Source of the DNA: an uncultured bacterium | GTDB taxonomy: Bacteria > Bacillota > Clostridia > Oscillospirales > Oscillospiraceae | DNA length: 64,000 bases | Reading direction: 5' to 3' | NCBI GenBank assembly: GCA_949840775.1 | Contig: CATKXO010000010.1 | Span: 1-64,000, forward strand | Shown here: in pieces, positions 1 to 9,575 of the stretch | Position numbering within the stretch: the first letter of the stretch is position 1 | How the letters are laid out: every line of letters starts with the position of its first letter | The notes under the pieces: generated by a model | Seen by the model: the letters and a program-made list of their open reading frames with translations, nothing else | The model's database searches: none | Told to the model about the DNA's origin: nothing | Made by a program: the position numbers and the translations under genes

Positions 1-46
1 CGCCGGGGAATCTCCTAAAATTTAAGAAAAGAGAGGTACAAACGAA

Positions 47-1267
47 ATGAAAAAGACACTATCCCTGTTTTTAGCGCTTGCCCTGTCCCTGGCTTTGGTT
101 GTCCCAGCAGTTGCGGCAAATACAGTAACAATTTCAGAGGAAGGTATTACTGTCACCTTAAGCGATGTCATTTCCTATGAGGACGTTAAGGTTTGTTTCC
201 CAGATGCAGAAGGTGACGATCCAAATACCTATTATTTGTATTGCGATTATATTAGGATTTATCACCTTCCTTCTAATGGTGTCAGAGCGACAATGTTTAA
301 TAATCGTGAGGATGAGGATTTTGCATCAGAACTTAATATGATGTACGAGGGTTATCTTTTGGATCCAAATCGCAAAGAATGGGTTTATCTAAACGATGAT
401 GCTGAAGATATGACCCAAGTTCGTGTGCCTTATCCTGCCTGTGTTCCTCTGGTTCAAATCGATGACATGGATGAAGATTTTTATATTTACGGTCAAGTTA
501 ATTCAAAACCAGTACAAGAGGGGGAATTATCTGAAGAACTCCCTTTGAAAATTTCTTCTGATTTGGGGAAATTTGTTGCCCTTTCTGTGTACGTTTCGGA
601 ACATAGTAAATTATTGGGGAATGGTGGAACGTGGCCTGCCCTAACTATTTACTGTGCATTTGACGATGGTAAATACTCCTATAAAGACAATGCTGTTGTA
701 TCAACTCCTAGCACTCCTTCTCAGCCCCAGCAGCCCACCGGGATCAAGGTCAGCGATTGGGCCAAGGACCAGGTGGCCAGGGCGGGGGACATGAAGCTGA
801 TTCCCGAGGGGCTGGGGGATAACTACCAGGCAAACATCACCCGCGCCCAGTTTGCCGCCGCCACGGTAAAGCTGTACGCGGCCATGAGCGGCAAGACCGT
901 CCCCGCCGCCAAGGAGAACCCCTTTACCGACACCAAAGACCCTGCGGTCCTCCAGGCGGCTGAGATGAACTTTGTCAGCGGTATGGGAGACGGCACCTTT
1001 GCCCCTGACGCCCTAGTGACCCGGGAACAGGCGGCCTCTATGCTGGCCCGGGTGTACGAAAAGCTGGGCGGCAGGATTTCCGCCGTGACTGCCACTTCTT
1101 TCGCAGATAACAGTTCTGTCTCCGCGTGGGCCAGGAACTCGGTAGCTTTTATGTCGGACAAGGGAATTGTCAGCGGTGTGGGGGACAACAGATTCGACCC
1201 CCAGGGCAGCGCCAGTATTGAGCAGGCCCTGTCCATCTCCCTGCGGATGTTGGAAAACCTGAAATAA
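47..1267 (+). CDS. SLH-domain surface protein
   Basis: The product is a 406-residue secreted protein. Residues 1-23 form a typical signal peptide (Lys-Lys, hydrophobic core, AVAA cleavage region). Residues 24-220 match no family I recognise and are rich in Asp, Glu and Tyr. A Ser/Thr/Pro linker at about 221-233 leads into three S-layer homology repeats (about 235-406), recognisable by the TRAQFAA and TREQAA motifs and the F.D...W repeats. SLH domains normally anchor proteins non-covalently to pyruvylated wall polymer, so an outer-surface location is inferred. GAGAGG at 31-36 precedes the ATG. The first two thirds are clearly A/T-richer than the SLH part, with the change near base 720, which suggests a module joined to a resident anchor. 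The role of the N-terminal domain is unknown. Confidence 0.85.
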   Translation: MKKTLSLFLALALSLALVVPAVAANTVTISEEGITVTLSDVISYEDVKVCFPDAEGDDPNTYYLYCDYIRIYHLPSNGVRATMFNNREDEDFASELNMMYEGYLLDPNRKEWVYLNDDAEDMTQVRVPYPACVPLVQIDDMDEDFYIYGQVNSKPVQEGELSEELPLKISSDLGKFVALSVYVSEHSKLLGNGGTWPALTIYCAFDDGKYSYKDNAVVSTPSTPSQPQQPTGIKVSDWAKDQVARAGDMKLIPEGLGDNYQANITRAQFAAATVKLYAAMSGKTVPAAKENPFTDTKDPAVLQAAEMNFVSGMGDGTFAPDALVTREQAASMLARVYEKLGGRISAVTATSFADNSSVSAWARNSVAFMSDKGIVSGVGDNRFDPQGSASIEQALSISLRMLENLK

Positions 1268-1338
1268 ACGGGATATTTCAGCTGACCGCGGCCAGCAAGC
1301 GCGCCTGCCAGGCCGCCCTGCGTCACCGGCTGACCCGG

Positions 1339-1374
1339 AAAAAAGCAAGGCAAAACGGTTTGCCTTGCTTTTTT
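1339..1374. terminator. Bidirectional intrinsic terminator
   Basis: A 14-bp perfect stem (AAAAGCAAGGCAAA and its complement) with an ACGG loop is flanked by A-run and T-run. It separates the convergent SLH-protein and LysE-family genes and should work in both directions. Confidence 0.85.
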
Positions 1375-1381
1375 CATGCCC

Positions 1382-1975
1382 TCATGCCAGAAACAGTGAT
1401 ACGGCGCAGTAGACGAGAAGAAGGGCCATAACTGTGTTGACAAGCTTTGCGTGCTGGGAAAAGAGCCATTTGAAGATCGAGCCAAAGGCTGACCAGAGAA
1501 GGGTAAATATGAAACCGATGAACGCCAGCAGCAGCGCGAAGCCGAGCAGCAGCAGGGGCCGTCCGTTGTAAAAAGGGAGGATATACGCCTCCATGGACAT
1601 GATGCAGTAGATGTAGATTTTGGGGTTGACGAACTGCAAAAGGAGGCCGGACAAAAATCCATCTCTCGAGTGGTCCTCCCTGATGGCATCGGAGCTGTGA
1701 AAAGTCTCCCATGCCAGATAGAGCATATAGCAGGCCCCCACAATCAGCATGGGCATTTTGATCCTTGGAATCCATGTGGAGAGCAGGCTGCAAAACGCGG
1801 TGCAGAGAATCATAACCGCTGAAAAGCCTGCTAAAATTCCAAAGTTGAAGGGCAGCGCGCCCTTGAATCCCCTGCGGCTGCCGTTGGACATAGACATGAT
1901 ATTGTTGGGGCCGGGGGTCACAGCGGTGACAACAGCGTAAGTCAAAAAAGAGAACCAGCTAAACATGATTGACAT
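1382..1975 (-). CDS. LysE/RhtB-family amino-acid exporter
   Basis: This 197-residue membrane protein has about six hydrophobic segments and the family signature TPGPNN near residue 20, followed by a Gly-rich stretch (SNGSRRGFKGALPFNFGILAGF). LysE/RhtB proteins export amino acids or derivatives such as cysteine or homoserine lactone; the substrate here cannot be told from sequence. The length fits the family. It is divergently transcribed from an XRE-cupin regulator, a common arrangement in which the regulator controls the exporter. A consensus promoter for it lies at 2035-2063. It ends just before a shared terminator. Confidence 0.85.
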   Translation of the reverse strand: MSIMFSWFSFLTYAVVTAVTPGPNNIMSMSNGSRRGFKGALPFNFGILAGFSAVMILCTAFCSLLSTWIPRIKMPMLIVGACYMLYLAWETFHSSDAIREDHSRDGFLSGLLLQFVNPKIYIYCIMSMEAYILPFYNGRPLLLLGFALLLAFIGFIFTLLWSAFGSIFKWLFSQHAKLVNTVMALLLVYCAVSLFLA

Positions 1976-2034
1976 TCCTTCCTTTTCGTGGTAGTATTTT
2001 GTACAAACAATACGATATATCGGATTTCCTTTAT

Positions 2035-2063
2035 ATTGTACTATAAGTATTATATATTGTCAA
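2035..2063 (-). promoter_or_regulatory. Promoter of the LysE-family gene, beside an operator-like palindrome
   Basis: On the minus strand, TTGACA (2058-2063) and TACAAT (2035-2040) are separated by exactly 17 bp. A perfect palindrome CGATATATCG lies just downstream at 2013-2022. The -35 box is only 14 bp from the start of the divergent regulator gene, so binding of the regulator here would affect both genes (inference). Confidence 0.7.
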
Positions 2064-2076
2064 GCGGGGATTGGCT

Positions 2077-2631
2077 ATGGACATCACAAATACCATTGCA
2101 GCAAACACCAAACAGATCCGGGAGCAGAAAAAACTGACGTTAGACGCGGCCGCTTCCATCACAGGCGTGTCCAGAAGTATGCTGGCGCAGATTGAGAAGG
2201 GGGAGGTCAACCCGACCATTTCAGTGCTCTGGAAAATTGCCAACGGCTATAAAGTCTCGTTTACGTCCTTGGTGGAGGAGAAAGACAGTGCCGTTTCCGT
2301 CATCCGGCTGTCGGATATGCAGCCTCTGAAAGAAGATGAGGGGCGTTACCTCAACTATCCGGTCTTTACCTTCGATGAGCAGAAGCTGTTTGAAATGTAT
2401 CGGATTGTGATTCAGGCGGGAGGCGCCCTGTCTGCGCAGCCTCATTTGAGGGGAGCGGTGGAATATATTACGATTTTTGCCGGGGAGGTGAAAATTACCG
2501 CCGGGGAGGATCAGATACTGCTTTCCAAGGGAGATTCCATCCGGTTCAGCGCGGATGTTCCGCATGGGTATCAAAACGCCGGGACGGAGACAGCGGAACT
2601 GAGTATGCTGATTTATTATGGCAAATCTTAA
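2077..2631 (+). CDS. XRE-family regulator with C-terminal cupin
   Basis: This 184-residue regulator has an N-terminal helix-turn-helix (about residues 5-62, with TLDAAASITGVSRSMLAQIEKG typical of XRE recognition helices) and a C-terminal cupin barrel (about 105-184) ending in FSADVPHGYQNAG, the usual second cupin motif with a His. The cupin probably binds a small-molecule effector. I chose ATG 2077 over the upstream TTG at 2071 because GCGGGGA sits at proper spacing. The gene faces the LysE-family exporter across a short A/T-rich region, so it probably regulates export of an amino acid or amine. Confidence 0.85.
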   Translation: MDITNTIAANTKQIREQKKLTLDAAASITGVSRSMLAQIEKGEVNPTISVLWKIANGYKVSFTSLVEEKDSAVSVIRLSDMQPLKEDEGRYLNYPVFTFDEQKLFEMYRIVIQAGGALSAQPHLRGAVEYITIFAGEVKITAGEDQILLSKGDSIRFSADVPHGYQNAGTETAELSMLIYYGKS

Positions 2632-2636
2632 AAGGG

Positions 2637-2672
2637 ATGCCCGCTGAGAAGCAGCTGCTTCTCAGCGGGCAT
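2637..2672. terminator. 36-bp perfect palindrome, probable shared terminator
   Basis: ATGCCCGCTGAGAAGCAG is followed immediately by its exact complement. It lies between the convergent XRE-cupin and MATE genes. The flanking T-tracts are weak (TGGTTTCT), so termination strength is uncertain. Confidence 0.65.
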
Positions 2673-2690
2673 TGGTTTCTGTATCCGGTT

Positions 2691-4100
2691 TCAGTGATGC
2701 GCCCCGGCTTTCAGCGGGACAGGCTGAGCGGCTGGGGCCTCCTCACTGGGATTGTTGGGGTAGAGCCGGCGGAGCTTGGTGATGCAAGCGATGCTGGCGG
2801 GCACCAGGAACAGGTCGGCGCACACCCAGGCGGAGGGGGAGGCGAAGCAGGCGGCGGTGTAGCCGAACATGGGCACCAGAATCAGGCCCACGCTGGTGCG
2901 GGCGGCCATTTCCAGCACCCCGGCCAGGATGGCAAAGGGGCTGAAGCCCATCCCCTGGATGGAGAAGCGGACGATGTTCACCAGGGACAGGGGGAAGAAA
3001 AAGGCGGATTGGATGATGATATACCGGGTGGTGAGCTCCGTCAGGAGGACCACATCCAGCTCCTGGGGGTCCAGAAAGAGGAGGGCGCACTGGGGGGCGA
3101 AGCGGAGCATGGCGCAGAAGGCGATGAGGGAGTAGCCCAGTCCCAGCAGGGAGCAGGCCCGGATGCCCTGGCCCAGCCGGTCCAGCTTACAGGCCCCCAC
3201 GTTCTGGCCGCAGTAGGTGGCCATGGTGGCGCCCATGGCGTCGAAGGGGCAGGCCAGCAGCTGATACACCTTGGCCCCCGCCGCAACAGCGGTCACATAG
3301 AGGCTGCCCAGGGCGTTTACCGAGGACTGGAGGACGATAGAGCCGACGGCGGTGATGGAGTATTGCAGGCCCATAGGGATGCCCATGGAGCACAGCACGC
3401 CGCAGGAGTGGAGGTCCGGCCTCCGCTCCTCCTTTGTCATGCGGAGGATGGGGTACTTTTTCCTCATATAGAACAGGCAGGCGATGCCGGATACCGCCTG
3501 GGAGGTGACGGTGGCAATGGCCGCCCCGGCTACCCCGGCCTGGAAGCCCAGAATCAGGGTAAAGTCCAGCACAATGTTCAGCACCGAGGACAGGGCCAGG
3601 AAGTATACCGGGGTTTTGCTGTCTCCCAGGGAGCGGATAATCCCGGCCAGCAGGTTGTACAGAAAGGTGGCGGGGATGCCCATGAAGATGACAAAGATAT
3701 AGGCGTAGGCGTGGTCAAAAATGTCCGCCGGGGTGCGCATCACCGTGAGAATCTGCCGGCACAGCAGGCCGGTGGCCGTTGTGAGTACCACTGCGAAGAG
3801 AATGGACAGCCAGGCGGCGTTGGCCACGTAGCGGCGCATCTTGGAGGGTTCGCCGGCCCCCATCCTCTGGGCCACTGGGATGGCGAAGCCGTTGCACACC
3901 CCCATGCAGAAGCCGATGACAAAAAAGTTGATGGAGCCGGTGGAGCCTACCCCGCCCAGGGCGGCGGCTCCCAGCAGCTTGCCCACGATCATGGTGTCCA
4001 CCAGATTGTAGAACTGCTGGAACAGCATCCCGAACAGGGTGGGCAGGGCGAAGCCGGTAATCAGCCGCATGGGGCTGCCGGCGGTAAGGTCTTTGGTCAT
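2691..4100 (-). CDS. MATE-family multidrug/metabolite efflux transporter
   Basis: A 469-residue polytopic protein with about 12 hydrophobic segments arranged as two related halves. MATE hallmarks include the N-terminal GSPMRLITGFALPTLFG and QQFYNLVDTMIVGK stretches and the second-half Gly-Ile-Pro-rich segment. MATE pumps export cationic drugs or metabolites using a Na+ or H+ gradient. The MMTKDLT...SP start and the length match the clostridial NorM/DinF-like group. The gene is monocistronic, converging on the XRE-cupin gene. The substrate cannot be predicted. Confidence 0.88.
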   Translation of the reverse strand: MTKDLTAGSPMRLITGFALPTLFGMLFQQFYNLVDTMIVGKLLGAAALGGVGSTGSINFFVIGFCMGVCNGFAIPVAQRMGAGEPSKMRRYVANAAWLSILFAVVLTTATGLLCRQILTVMRTPADIFDHAYAYIFVIFMGIPATFLYNLLAGIIRSLGDSKTPVYFLALSSVLNIVLDFTLILGFQAGVAGAAIATVTSQAVSGIACLFYMRKKYPILRMTKEERRPDLHSCGVLCSMGIPMGLQYSITAVGSIVLQSSVNALGSLYVTAVAAGAKVYQLLACPFDAMGATMATYCGQNVGACKLDRLGQGIRACSLLGLGYSLIAFCAMLRFAPQCALLFLDPQELDVVLLTELTTRYIIIQSAFFFPLSLVNIVRFSIQGMGFSPFAILAGVLEMAARTSVGLILVPMFGYTAACFASPSAWVCADLFLVPASIACITKLRRLYPNNPSEEAPAAQPVPLKAGAHH

Positions 4101-4211
4101 AGAGGCACCTTCCTTCCGGAAAATCTCCGACCTATTATAGCCACTGCCGCCCCGTCTGCCAAGCGGCTTTTTGACGGTTTTCAGCCCCGGTGCGGAAAAA
4201 TTTTCATCAAA

Positions 4212-4242
4212 AAGCCCGGAACGCTGGGGGGCGTTCCGGGCT
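4212..4242 (-). terminator. Intrinsic terminator of rny
   Basis: Read on the minus strand, AAGCCCGGAACGC and GCGTTCCGGGCTT form a 13-bp stem with a CCCCCA-type loop, followed by TTT. It starts within a few bases of the rny stop codon. Confidence 0.85.
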
Positions 4243-4247
4243 TGTAT

Positions 4248-5801
4248 TTATTTGGCGTATTCGATGGCCTTGGTCTCCCGGAGCAGGTGGACCTTGATCT
4301 GGCCGGGGTACTCCAACTCGTCCTCGATTTTCTTGGCAATCTCCCGGGCCAGCAGGATCATCTGGTCCTCACTGACCACCTCGGGCTTGATCATGATGCG
4401 CACCTCACGGCCGGCCTGGATGGCGAAGGACTTCTCCACTCCGTTGAAGGAGGAGGTGATCTCCTCCAGGGCCTCCAGCCGCTTGATATAGTTCTCCAGG
4501 TTCTCCCGCCGGGCGCCGGGGCGGGCGGCGGAGATGGCGTCGGCCGCCTGGACCAGGCAGGCCACCACCGTTTTGGGCTCCACGTCGTTGTGGTGGGCGT
4601 GGATGGCGTGGATGATGTTCTCGCTCTCCCGGTACTTCCGGGCCAGCTCCACGCCGATCTGCACATGGGAGCCCTCCACCTCGTGGTCAATGGACTTGCC
4701 CAGGTCGTGGAGCAGGCCGGCCCGCTTGGCCTCGGTGACGTTGGCGCCGATCTCGGCGGCCAGCAGCCCGGCCACGTGGGATACCTCGATGGAGTGGTTG
4801 AGCACGTTCTGGCCGTAGCTGGTACGGTAGCGCATCCGGCCCAGCAGCTTCACCAGCTCGGGGTGCAGGCCGTGGACGTTGGTCTCGAAGATGGCCCGCT
4901 CGCCCTCTGACTTGATGACCATGTCCACCTCCCGCTTGGCCTTCTCCACCATCTCCTCGATGCGGGCGGGGTGGATGCGGCCGTCTAGGATCAGCTTCTC
5001 CAGAGCCAGCCGGGCAATCTCCCGGCGGACGGGGTCGAAGCAGGAGACGGTGATGGCCTCGGGGGTGTCGTCGATAATCAGGTCCACCCCGGTGAGGGTC
5101 TCCAGGGTGCGGATGTTCCGCCCCTCACGGCCGATGATCCGGCCCTTCATGTCGTCGTTGGGCAGGGGGACCACCGACACGGTGGCCTCGGAGACGTGGT
5201 CGGCGGCGCAGCGCTGGATGGCCAGGGAGATGATCTCACGGGCCTTGGTGTCCGCCTCCTCCTTGAACCGGGCTTCGACCTCCTTGATCTTCATGGCCGA
5301 CTCGTGGGTAACGTCCTCCTCCAGCTGTTTCAGCAGGTAATTCTTAGCCTCCTCGGCGGTAAAGCCGGAGATGCGCTCCAGCTCGTCCACCTGCTTCTGC
5401 TTCAGATGCTCGGCCTCGGCCTGGGTGGCGTCCAGCTTGGCAATCTTGGCGGACAGCTGTTCTTCCTTCTTCTCGATGTTCTCGGTTTTGCGGTCCAGGT
5501 TTTCCTCTTTCTGCTGCAAACGGTTTTCCTGGCGCTGGAGCTCGGAGCGGCGGTCCTTGACCTCCTTCTCGTGCTCGTTCTTGGCCTTGAGAATCTCCTC
5601 CTTGGCCTCCACCAATGCCTCGCGCTTTTTGCTCTCGGCGCTCTTATAGGCCTCGTTGACGATGCGGGTGGCCTCATCCTCGGCGGACTTGATTTCCCGC
5701 TCGGCGGTGGCCTTGCGGCGGTTCCAGCCGAAGACCGCGCCGCCCAAAGCGCCTACAGCCAGCGCGACGACCATTCCTATGACTGCTAAAATTGGGTCCA
5801 T
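4248..5801 (-). CDS. rny: Ribonuclease Y
   Basis: This 517-residue enzyme is the membrane-bound endoribonuclease that starts decay of many mRNAs in Firmicutes. Domains in order: an N-terminal membrane anchor (residues 4-26), a long charged coiled coil (about 30-200), a KH RNA-binding domain with GREG at 224-227, and a metal-dependent HD domain with the diagnostic His365-Asp366. The length equals the family standard (about 515-520). The ATG at 5801 follows GGAGGTG. It is monocistronic with its own promoter (5988-6016) and terminator, which is usual for rny. Confidence 0.97.
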   Translation of the reverse strand: MDPILAVIGMVVALAVGALGGAVFGWNRRKATAEREIKSAEDEATRIVNEAYKSAESKKREALVEAKEEILKAKNEHEKEVKDRRSELQRQENRLQQKEENLDRKTENIEKKEEQLSAKIAKLDATQAEAEHLKQKQVDELERISGFTAEEAKNYLLKQLEEDVTHESAMKIKEVEARFKEEADTKAREIISLAIQRCAADHVSEATVSVVPLPNDDMKGRIIGREGRNIRTLETLTGVDLIIDDTPEAITVSCFDPVRREIARLALEKLILDGRIHPARIEEMVEKAKREVDMVIKSEGERAIFETNVHGLHPELVKLLGRMRYRTSYGQNVLNHSIEVSHVAGLLAAEIGANVTEAKRAGLLHDLGKSIDHEVEGSHVQIGVELARKYRESENIIHAIHAHHNDVEPKTVVACLVQAADAISAARPGARRENLENYIKRLEALEEITSSFNGVEKSFAIQAGREVRIMIKPEVVSEDQMILLAREIAKKIEDELEYPGQIKVHLLRETKAIEYAK

Positions 5802-5987
5802 TGGGTCTTGTTACACCTCCAAAATTTTTCGTGGCCGCGGCGGACCGCCGCGGCGTCCGCTTCCGGCAGATGGGCCGGCGCGGACTTGCAGTAAAAGGCC
5901 GCAAGGGTTTTACAGGCGGGCTGCCTTCCCTCCCTTGCGACAACTGAAAAACATCCCCACAGGTTTTTCAATATTTGTCCACCTAAC

Positions 5988-6016
5988 ATTGTAAAGGCCA
6001 ACCGCTTTTCTGTCAA
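5988..6016 (-). promoter_or_regulatory. Sigma-A promoter of rny
   Basis: On the minus strand, TTGACA (6011-6016) and TACAAT (5988-5993) are separated by 17 bp, a near-consensus housekeeping promoter about 190 bp upstream of the rny start. Confidence 0.75.
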
Positions 6017-6061
6017 GATTTATTCACATTTGAAAGGGTGGGTTTTTTGAAAAATTTTTCC

Positions 6062-6092
6062 AAAAAGGGCCGCCCGGTCTTCCGGACGGCCC
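6062..6092 (-). terminator. Intrinsic terminator of spoIID
   Basis: On the minus strand, GGGCCGTCCGG, an AAGA loop and CCGGGCGGCCC form an 11-bp stem (one G-T pair) followed by TTTTT, 14 bases after the spoIID stop. Confidence 0.85.
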
Positions 6093-6105
6093 ACATATCT
6101 CTGCT

Positions 6106-7158
6106 TTACCATAATTCTCCCACCTGTGCGCCGGTGTAGTACCAGGTGAGGATGCTGTCAAAGGAGCTGCCGGTCTTTGCCATGGCGTTGGCCCCGTACT
6201 GGCTCATGCCCACCCCGTGGCCGTAGCCGGTGACATCAAAGGTGAAGTCCGCCCCGTCCCAGGTGACGGTAAAGCAGGCCGACCGCAGGGAGAACAGGGA
6301 GCGCACCTGCCCCCCGGTGAGGGTGACGCCCCCCAGAGTTATGGAGATGACCCCGCCCCCCTCGTTGCGGCTGGCCTCTCCAAACCAGGCGGAGGGGTCC
6401 CCGGACAAATCGGCGCCGGGGTAGGCGGCCAGGGTGAGGGATTTGACCTCCTCCGCCCCCAGCACCACCTGGGTGCGGTAGTTGGGCACCTCCTCCCCCT
6501 CGGGGCTGTCCACGCTTTTCAGATAGGCCACCGAGTTGCCCCACACCTCCACCGCGTCCACCGTCTTCCCGGCGGCGGAGGAGAAAAACAGGGCCTGGAT
6601 GGGCTTTCCGCCGTAGAGAATGCCCAGGCCGTCGGTCTGGGCCACCGCCTGGCTGATCTTTTCCCCGTACTCCCCGGCGTTCAGCCCCCACCGGGCCTCC
6701 GCTGCGGAGCGCCGGATGTAAGCCTGACAGCAGGTGCTGTCCCCGCAGATGTCGGCCTCCGGGTGCTTGGAGGAGCCGCTGTTCTGCCGGACCACGGTGT
6801 AAGTCCGGGCAGCGCAGGCCTGGGCCTTCAGCGCCTCCTCCTCAAAGGAGGCGGGCATCTCCGCCGCCACCACCCCCCAGAGGTAGTCCGCCATGGTCAG
6901 CTCCTCCACCGTTCCCTCTTTGGTCAGAAGGCGGACGGCCCTCCCCCTGTCCCGGGTCCCGGCAGGTGTGGCGGCAGAGGGAGGGGCAATGGGCGGGACG
7001 CTCTCCCCGGCGGGCAGGCCGGCGGCATCTGTCCGCCGGTAGATTGGCTCCCCCCGCACCGCCAGGGCGGGGAGGAAGAACAGAACCACTGTGAGAAGCA
7101 GAGCCGTGGTCACCAGCTGCCGGGTTCCGCCGTGATCCCTCTTATCTCCCCGTACCAT
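6106..7158 (-). CDS. spoIID: Stage II sporulation protein D-like peptidoglycan lytic enzyme
   Basis: SpoIID is a lytic transglycosylase that, with SpoIIP and SpoIIM, removes septal wall during forespore engulfment. The 350-residue product has one N-terminal membrane anchor (about 14-34), a Pro-rich linker, then the SpoIID domain: LTMADYLWGVVAAEMP with the expected catalytic Glu100, EALKAQACAARTY, and the C-terminal GYGHGVGMSQYGA signature at 311-323. Cys residues near 138-144 fit the zinc-binding pair of the family. I chose the ATG at 7158 because AGGAGG precedes it; the open frame continues upstream only through an intergenic repeat. It suggests an endospore-forming lineage, but SpoIID paralogues (LytB type) also exist. 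Confidence 0.88.
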   Translation of the reverse strand: MVRGDKRDHGGTRQLVTTALLLTVVLFFLPALAVRGEPIYRRTDAAGLPAGESVPPIAPPSAATPAGTRDRGRAVRLLTKEGTVEELTMADYLWGVVAAEMPASFEEEALKAQACAARTYTVVRQNSGSSKHPEADICGDSTCCQAYIRRSAAEARWGLNAGEYGEKISQAVAQTDGLGILYGGKPIQALFFSSAAGKTVDAVEVWGNSVAYLKSVDSPEGEEVPNYRTQVVLGAEEVKSLTLAAYPGADLSGDPSAWFGEASRNEGGGVISITLGGVTLTGGQVRSLFSLRSACFTVTWDGADFTFDVTGYGHGVGMSQYGANAMAKTGSSFDSILTWYYTGAQVGELW

Positions 7159-7250
7159 GTTCTCCGCCTCCTTTTCCCTACATAGTATGGGACAGGCGGT
7201 TGAAATATGCCGGGGGAGTGTCCCAAGCGAACATTTTATCCGGAGATAAA

Positions 7251-7330
7251 TAGGGGCCGCTCTCCTGGGCGGCCCGAAACCAGGGGAGGCATTGCGTTTT
7301 GGTGGGCCGCCGAGGGCGGCGGCCCCTACA
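7251..7330. repeat. TAGGGGCC...GGCCCCTA intergenic repeat, copy 1
   Basis: This copy begins TAGGGGCCGC and ends GGCGGCCCCTACA, with internal G/C palindromes. The sequence on its left (7214-7249), read on the opposite strand, shares ATCTCCGGATAAAATG and further positions with the right flank of the copy at 19323-19404. The repeated unit is therefore longer than the palindromic core. Confidence 0.75.
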
Positions 7331-7451
7331 GTAAAATCTGCGAAAAGGACAATCCCTATACCGGAAACCCCTTGCATTTTTCTGATCTATTCTGTATAAT
7401 TGACGGATGGAATAAGCGCACCAGAAGATGGGCCTGAGGGGGAGGATCTGT

Positions 7452-8834
7452 ATGGAAACACAATTTGAGTGGCGGGACGAGTACGAAATCGGGGTCGATA
7501 TCATCGACAAGGAGCACCGGCGGATCTTTAAAATCATTAACAAGCTGTTCGCATTCCGGGAGGAGGAAAAGGACAGCCAGTGGACCTGCCAGGAGGGCAT
7601 CAAGTATTTCAAGGGTCACGCCATGAAGCACTTTGCCGATGAGGAGGCCTATATGGCCTCCATCGACTACGAGGGCCTGGAGCAGCACAAACGCATCCAC
7701 AAGGACTTCCGGGAAAACATCCTGCCCTCCTTGGAGCAGGAGCTGAAGCAGACGGATTACGCCCCGGACGCCGTGGACCACTTCCTGGGCGTCTGCGCCG
7801 GCTGGCTCATCGGCCACACCCTCACCGAGGACCAGGCCATTGTGGGGGAACACATGAGTATTTGGGAGCACCTGCTCCCCAGCGAGGAGCTGGCCGCCGT
7901 CAAGAAGGTGATTGTCCAGCTGGTGTTTGACATGTTCCACCTGGAATCCCAGGCCATCAGCGACGCCTACGGCGGAGAAAAGTTTGGAAAAGGGGTCTAC
8001 TACCGGCTGGTCTACGGGACCAACCAGGGGGAGAAAAAGCAGGAGGTCATCATGGCTTTTGAGGAGAAGCTCCTCATCAACACCGTGGGCAAAATCCTGG
8101 GCCTCCAGACCAACAAGCTGGACTCCATGCTGATTAATGCCGCCCGGTACACGGCCCGGCAGTTTGTGGGCCGGGTGATGGAGCACCTCCCTGAGGTCAA
8201 GGCCTATGAGCTGAAGGAGGAGAACCTGCTGTCCTACGAGCAGTTCCGCAAGATATTCAAGCGGGAAAAGCCTCAGATCAGTCTGCTGTTCAACACGGGC
8301 GGCGCGGGGTACTTCGCCTACTGCGCCATCGCCCCCCACATCCTGGAGAGCGGCGTGGGCACCCCCATCGAGCACGACAACGCCGCCGCCGAGGTGGAGA
8401 AGTACCTGGCCCAGCGGGAGGAGCAGCTGCGGCAGGAGGAGGAGCGGCACCTGCCCAAGGTGCTGGTGGTGGACGACTCCATGACGGTGCGCCAGAGCAT
8501 CAGCCAGCTTCTGGAAGGGGACTACGAGGTGGCCCAGGCCGAGTCCGGGGTAGCCGCCATCCGCACCATCACCCTGAACCGGCCCGACCTGATCCTGCTG
8601 GACTACGAGATGCCAGTGGTCAACGGCAAGCAGACCCTGGAGATGCTCCGGTTTGAAAAGTCCTTTGCCAAAATCCCGGTGATTTTCCTCACCGGTACGG
8701 ACGACCCGGCCATCGTGCGGGAGCTGTTGGCCCTCAAGCCGGCGGGCTACCTGCTGAAATACTTAAAGCCTGAGGATATCAAAACAAAAATTGACGCTTT
8801 TTGGGAAAAGCACAGGGCCGCAGGGCGGAGCTGA
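7452..8834 (+). CDS. Hemerythrin - middle domain - response-regulator receiver fusion
   Basis: This 460-residue cytoplasmic protein has an N-terminal bacteriohemerythrin domain (1-140) with a complete di-iron ligand set: His22, His60, Glu64, His79, His83, His122 and Asp127. The middle (about 145-300) faintly resembles the CheX/CheC-like fold but lacks an obvious ExxN phosphatase motif. A Glu/Arg helix (315-332) leads into a receiver domain (335-455) with Asp341-Asp342, phospho-acceptor Asp384 and Thr414. There is no DNA-binding domain. An O2- or redox-sensing signalling role is inferred from the family. ATG 7452 was chosen because GGGGGAGG precedes it. The gene is monocistronic with its own terminator. 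Confidence 0.82.
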   Translation: METQFEWRDEYEIGVDIIDKEHRRIFKIINKLFAFREEEKDSQWTCQEGIKYFKGHAMKHFADEEAYMASIDYEGLEQHKRIHKDFRENILPSLEQELKQTDYAPDAVDHFLGVCAGWLIGHTLTEDQAIVGEHMSIWEHLLPSEELAAVKKVIVQLVFDMFHLESQAISDAYGGEKFGKGVYYRLVYGTNQGEKKQEVIMAFEEKLLINTVGKILGLQTNKLDSMLINAARYTARQFVGRVMEHLPEVKAYELKEENLLSYEQFRKIFKREKPQISLLFNTGGAGYFAYCAIAPHILESGVGTPIEHDNAAAEVEKYLAQREEQLRQEEERHLPKVLVVDDSMTVRQSISQLLEGDYEVAQAESGVAAIRTITLNRPDLILLDYEMPVVNGKQTLEMLRFEKSFAKIPVIFLTGTDDPAIVRELLALKPAGYLLKYLKPEDIKTKIDAFWEKHRAAGRS

Positions 8835-8860
8835 TAGGGCTCACAAGGTAATTGACATGA

Positions 8861-8894
8861 AGAGGGACCGGTCCTCTGGGGGCCGGTCCCTCTT
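8861..8894 (+). terminator. Intrinsic terminator after the hemerythrin-receiver gene
   Basis: AGAGGGACCGG and CCGGTCCCTCTT form an 11-bp stem with a loop of about 11 bases, followed by TTGTTGT. Confidence 0.8.
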
Positions 8895-8959
8895 GTTGTC
8901 CTAAAACGTACAACAGTCCCCACAAAACAGCCTGTAGTGAAATAGAAACAGGAGGCTGA

Positions 8960-9574
<615 letters not shown>

Positions 9575-9575
9575 A

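Larger units (their letters stand above)
5802..6105. other. Gene-free leader of rny
   Basis: This 304-bp stretch holds the rny promoter, a leader of roughly 180 bases rich in G/C inverted segments (for example around 5835-5885), and the terminator of spoIID. I see no gene or recognised riboswitch motif in it. Confidence 0.5.

Noticed and set aside
2637..4910. 757-codon plus-strand open frame opposite the MATE and rny genes
   Set aside because: Its Gly/His/Gln-rich translation has no domain and it mirrors two well-supported genes; it is a G/C-driven shadow frame.
7159..7377. N-terminal extension of the SpoIID frame
   Set aside because: It runs through intergenic repeat copy 1 and lacks a ribosome binding site, while AGGAGG lies directly before ATG 7158.
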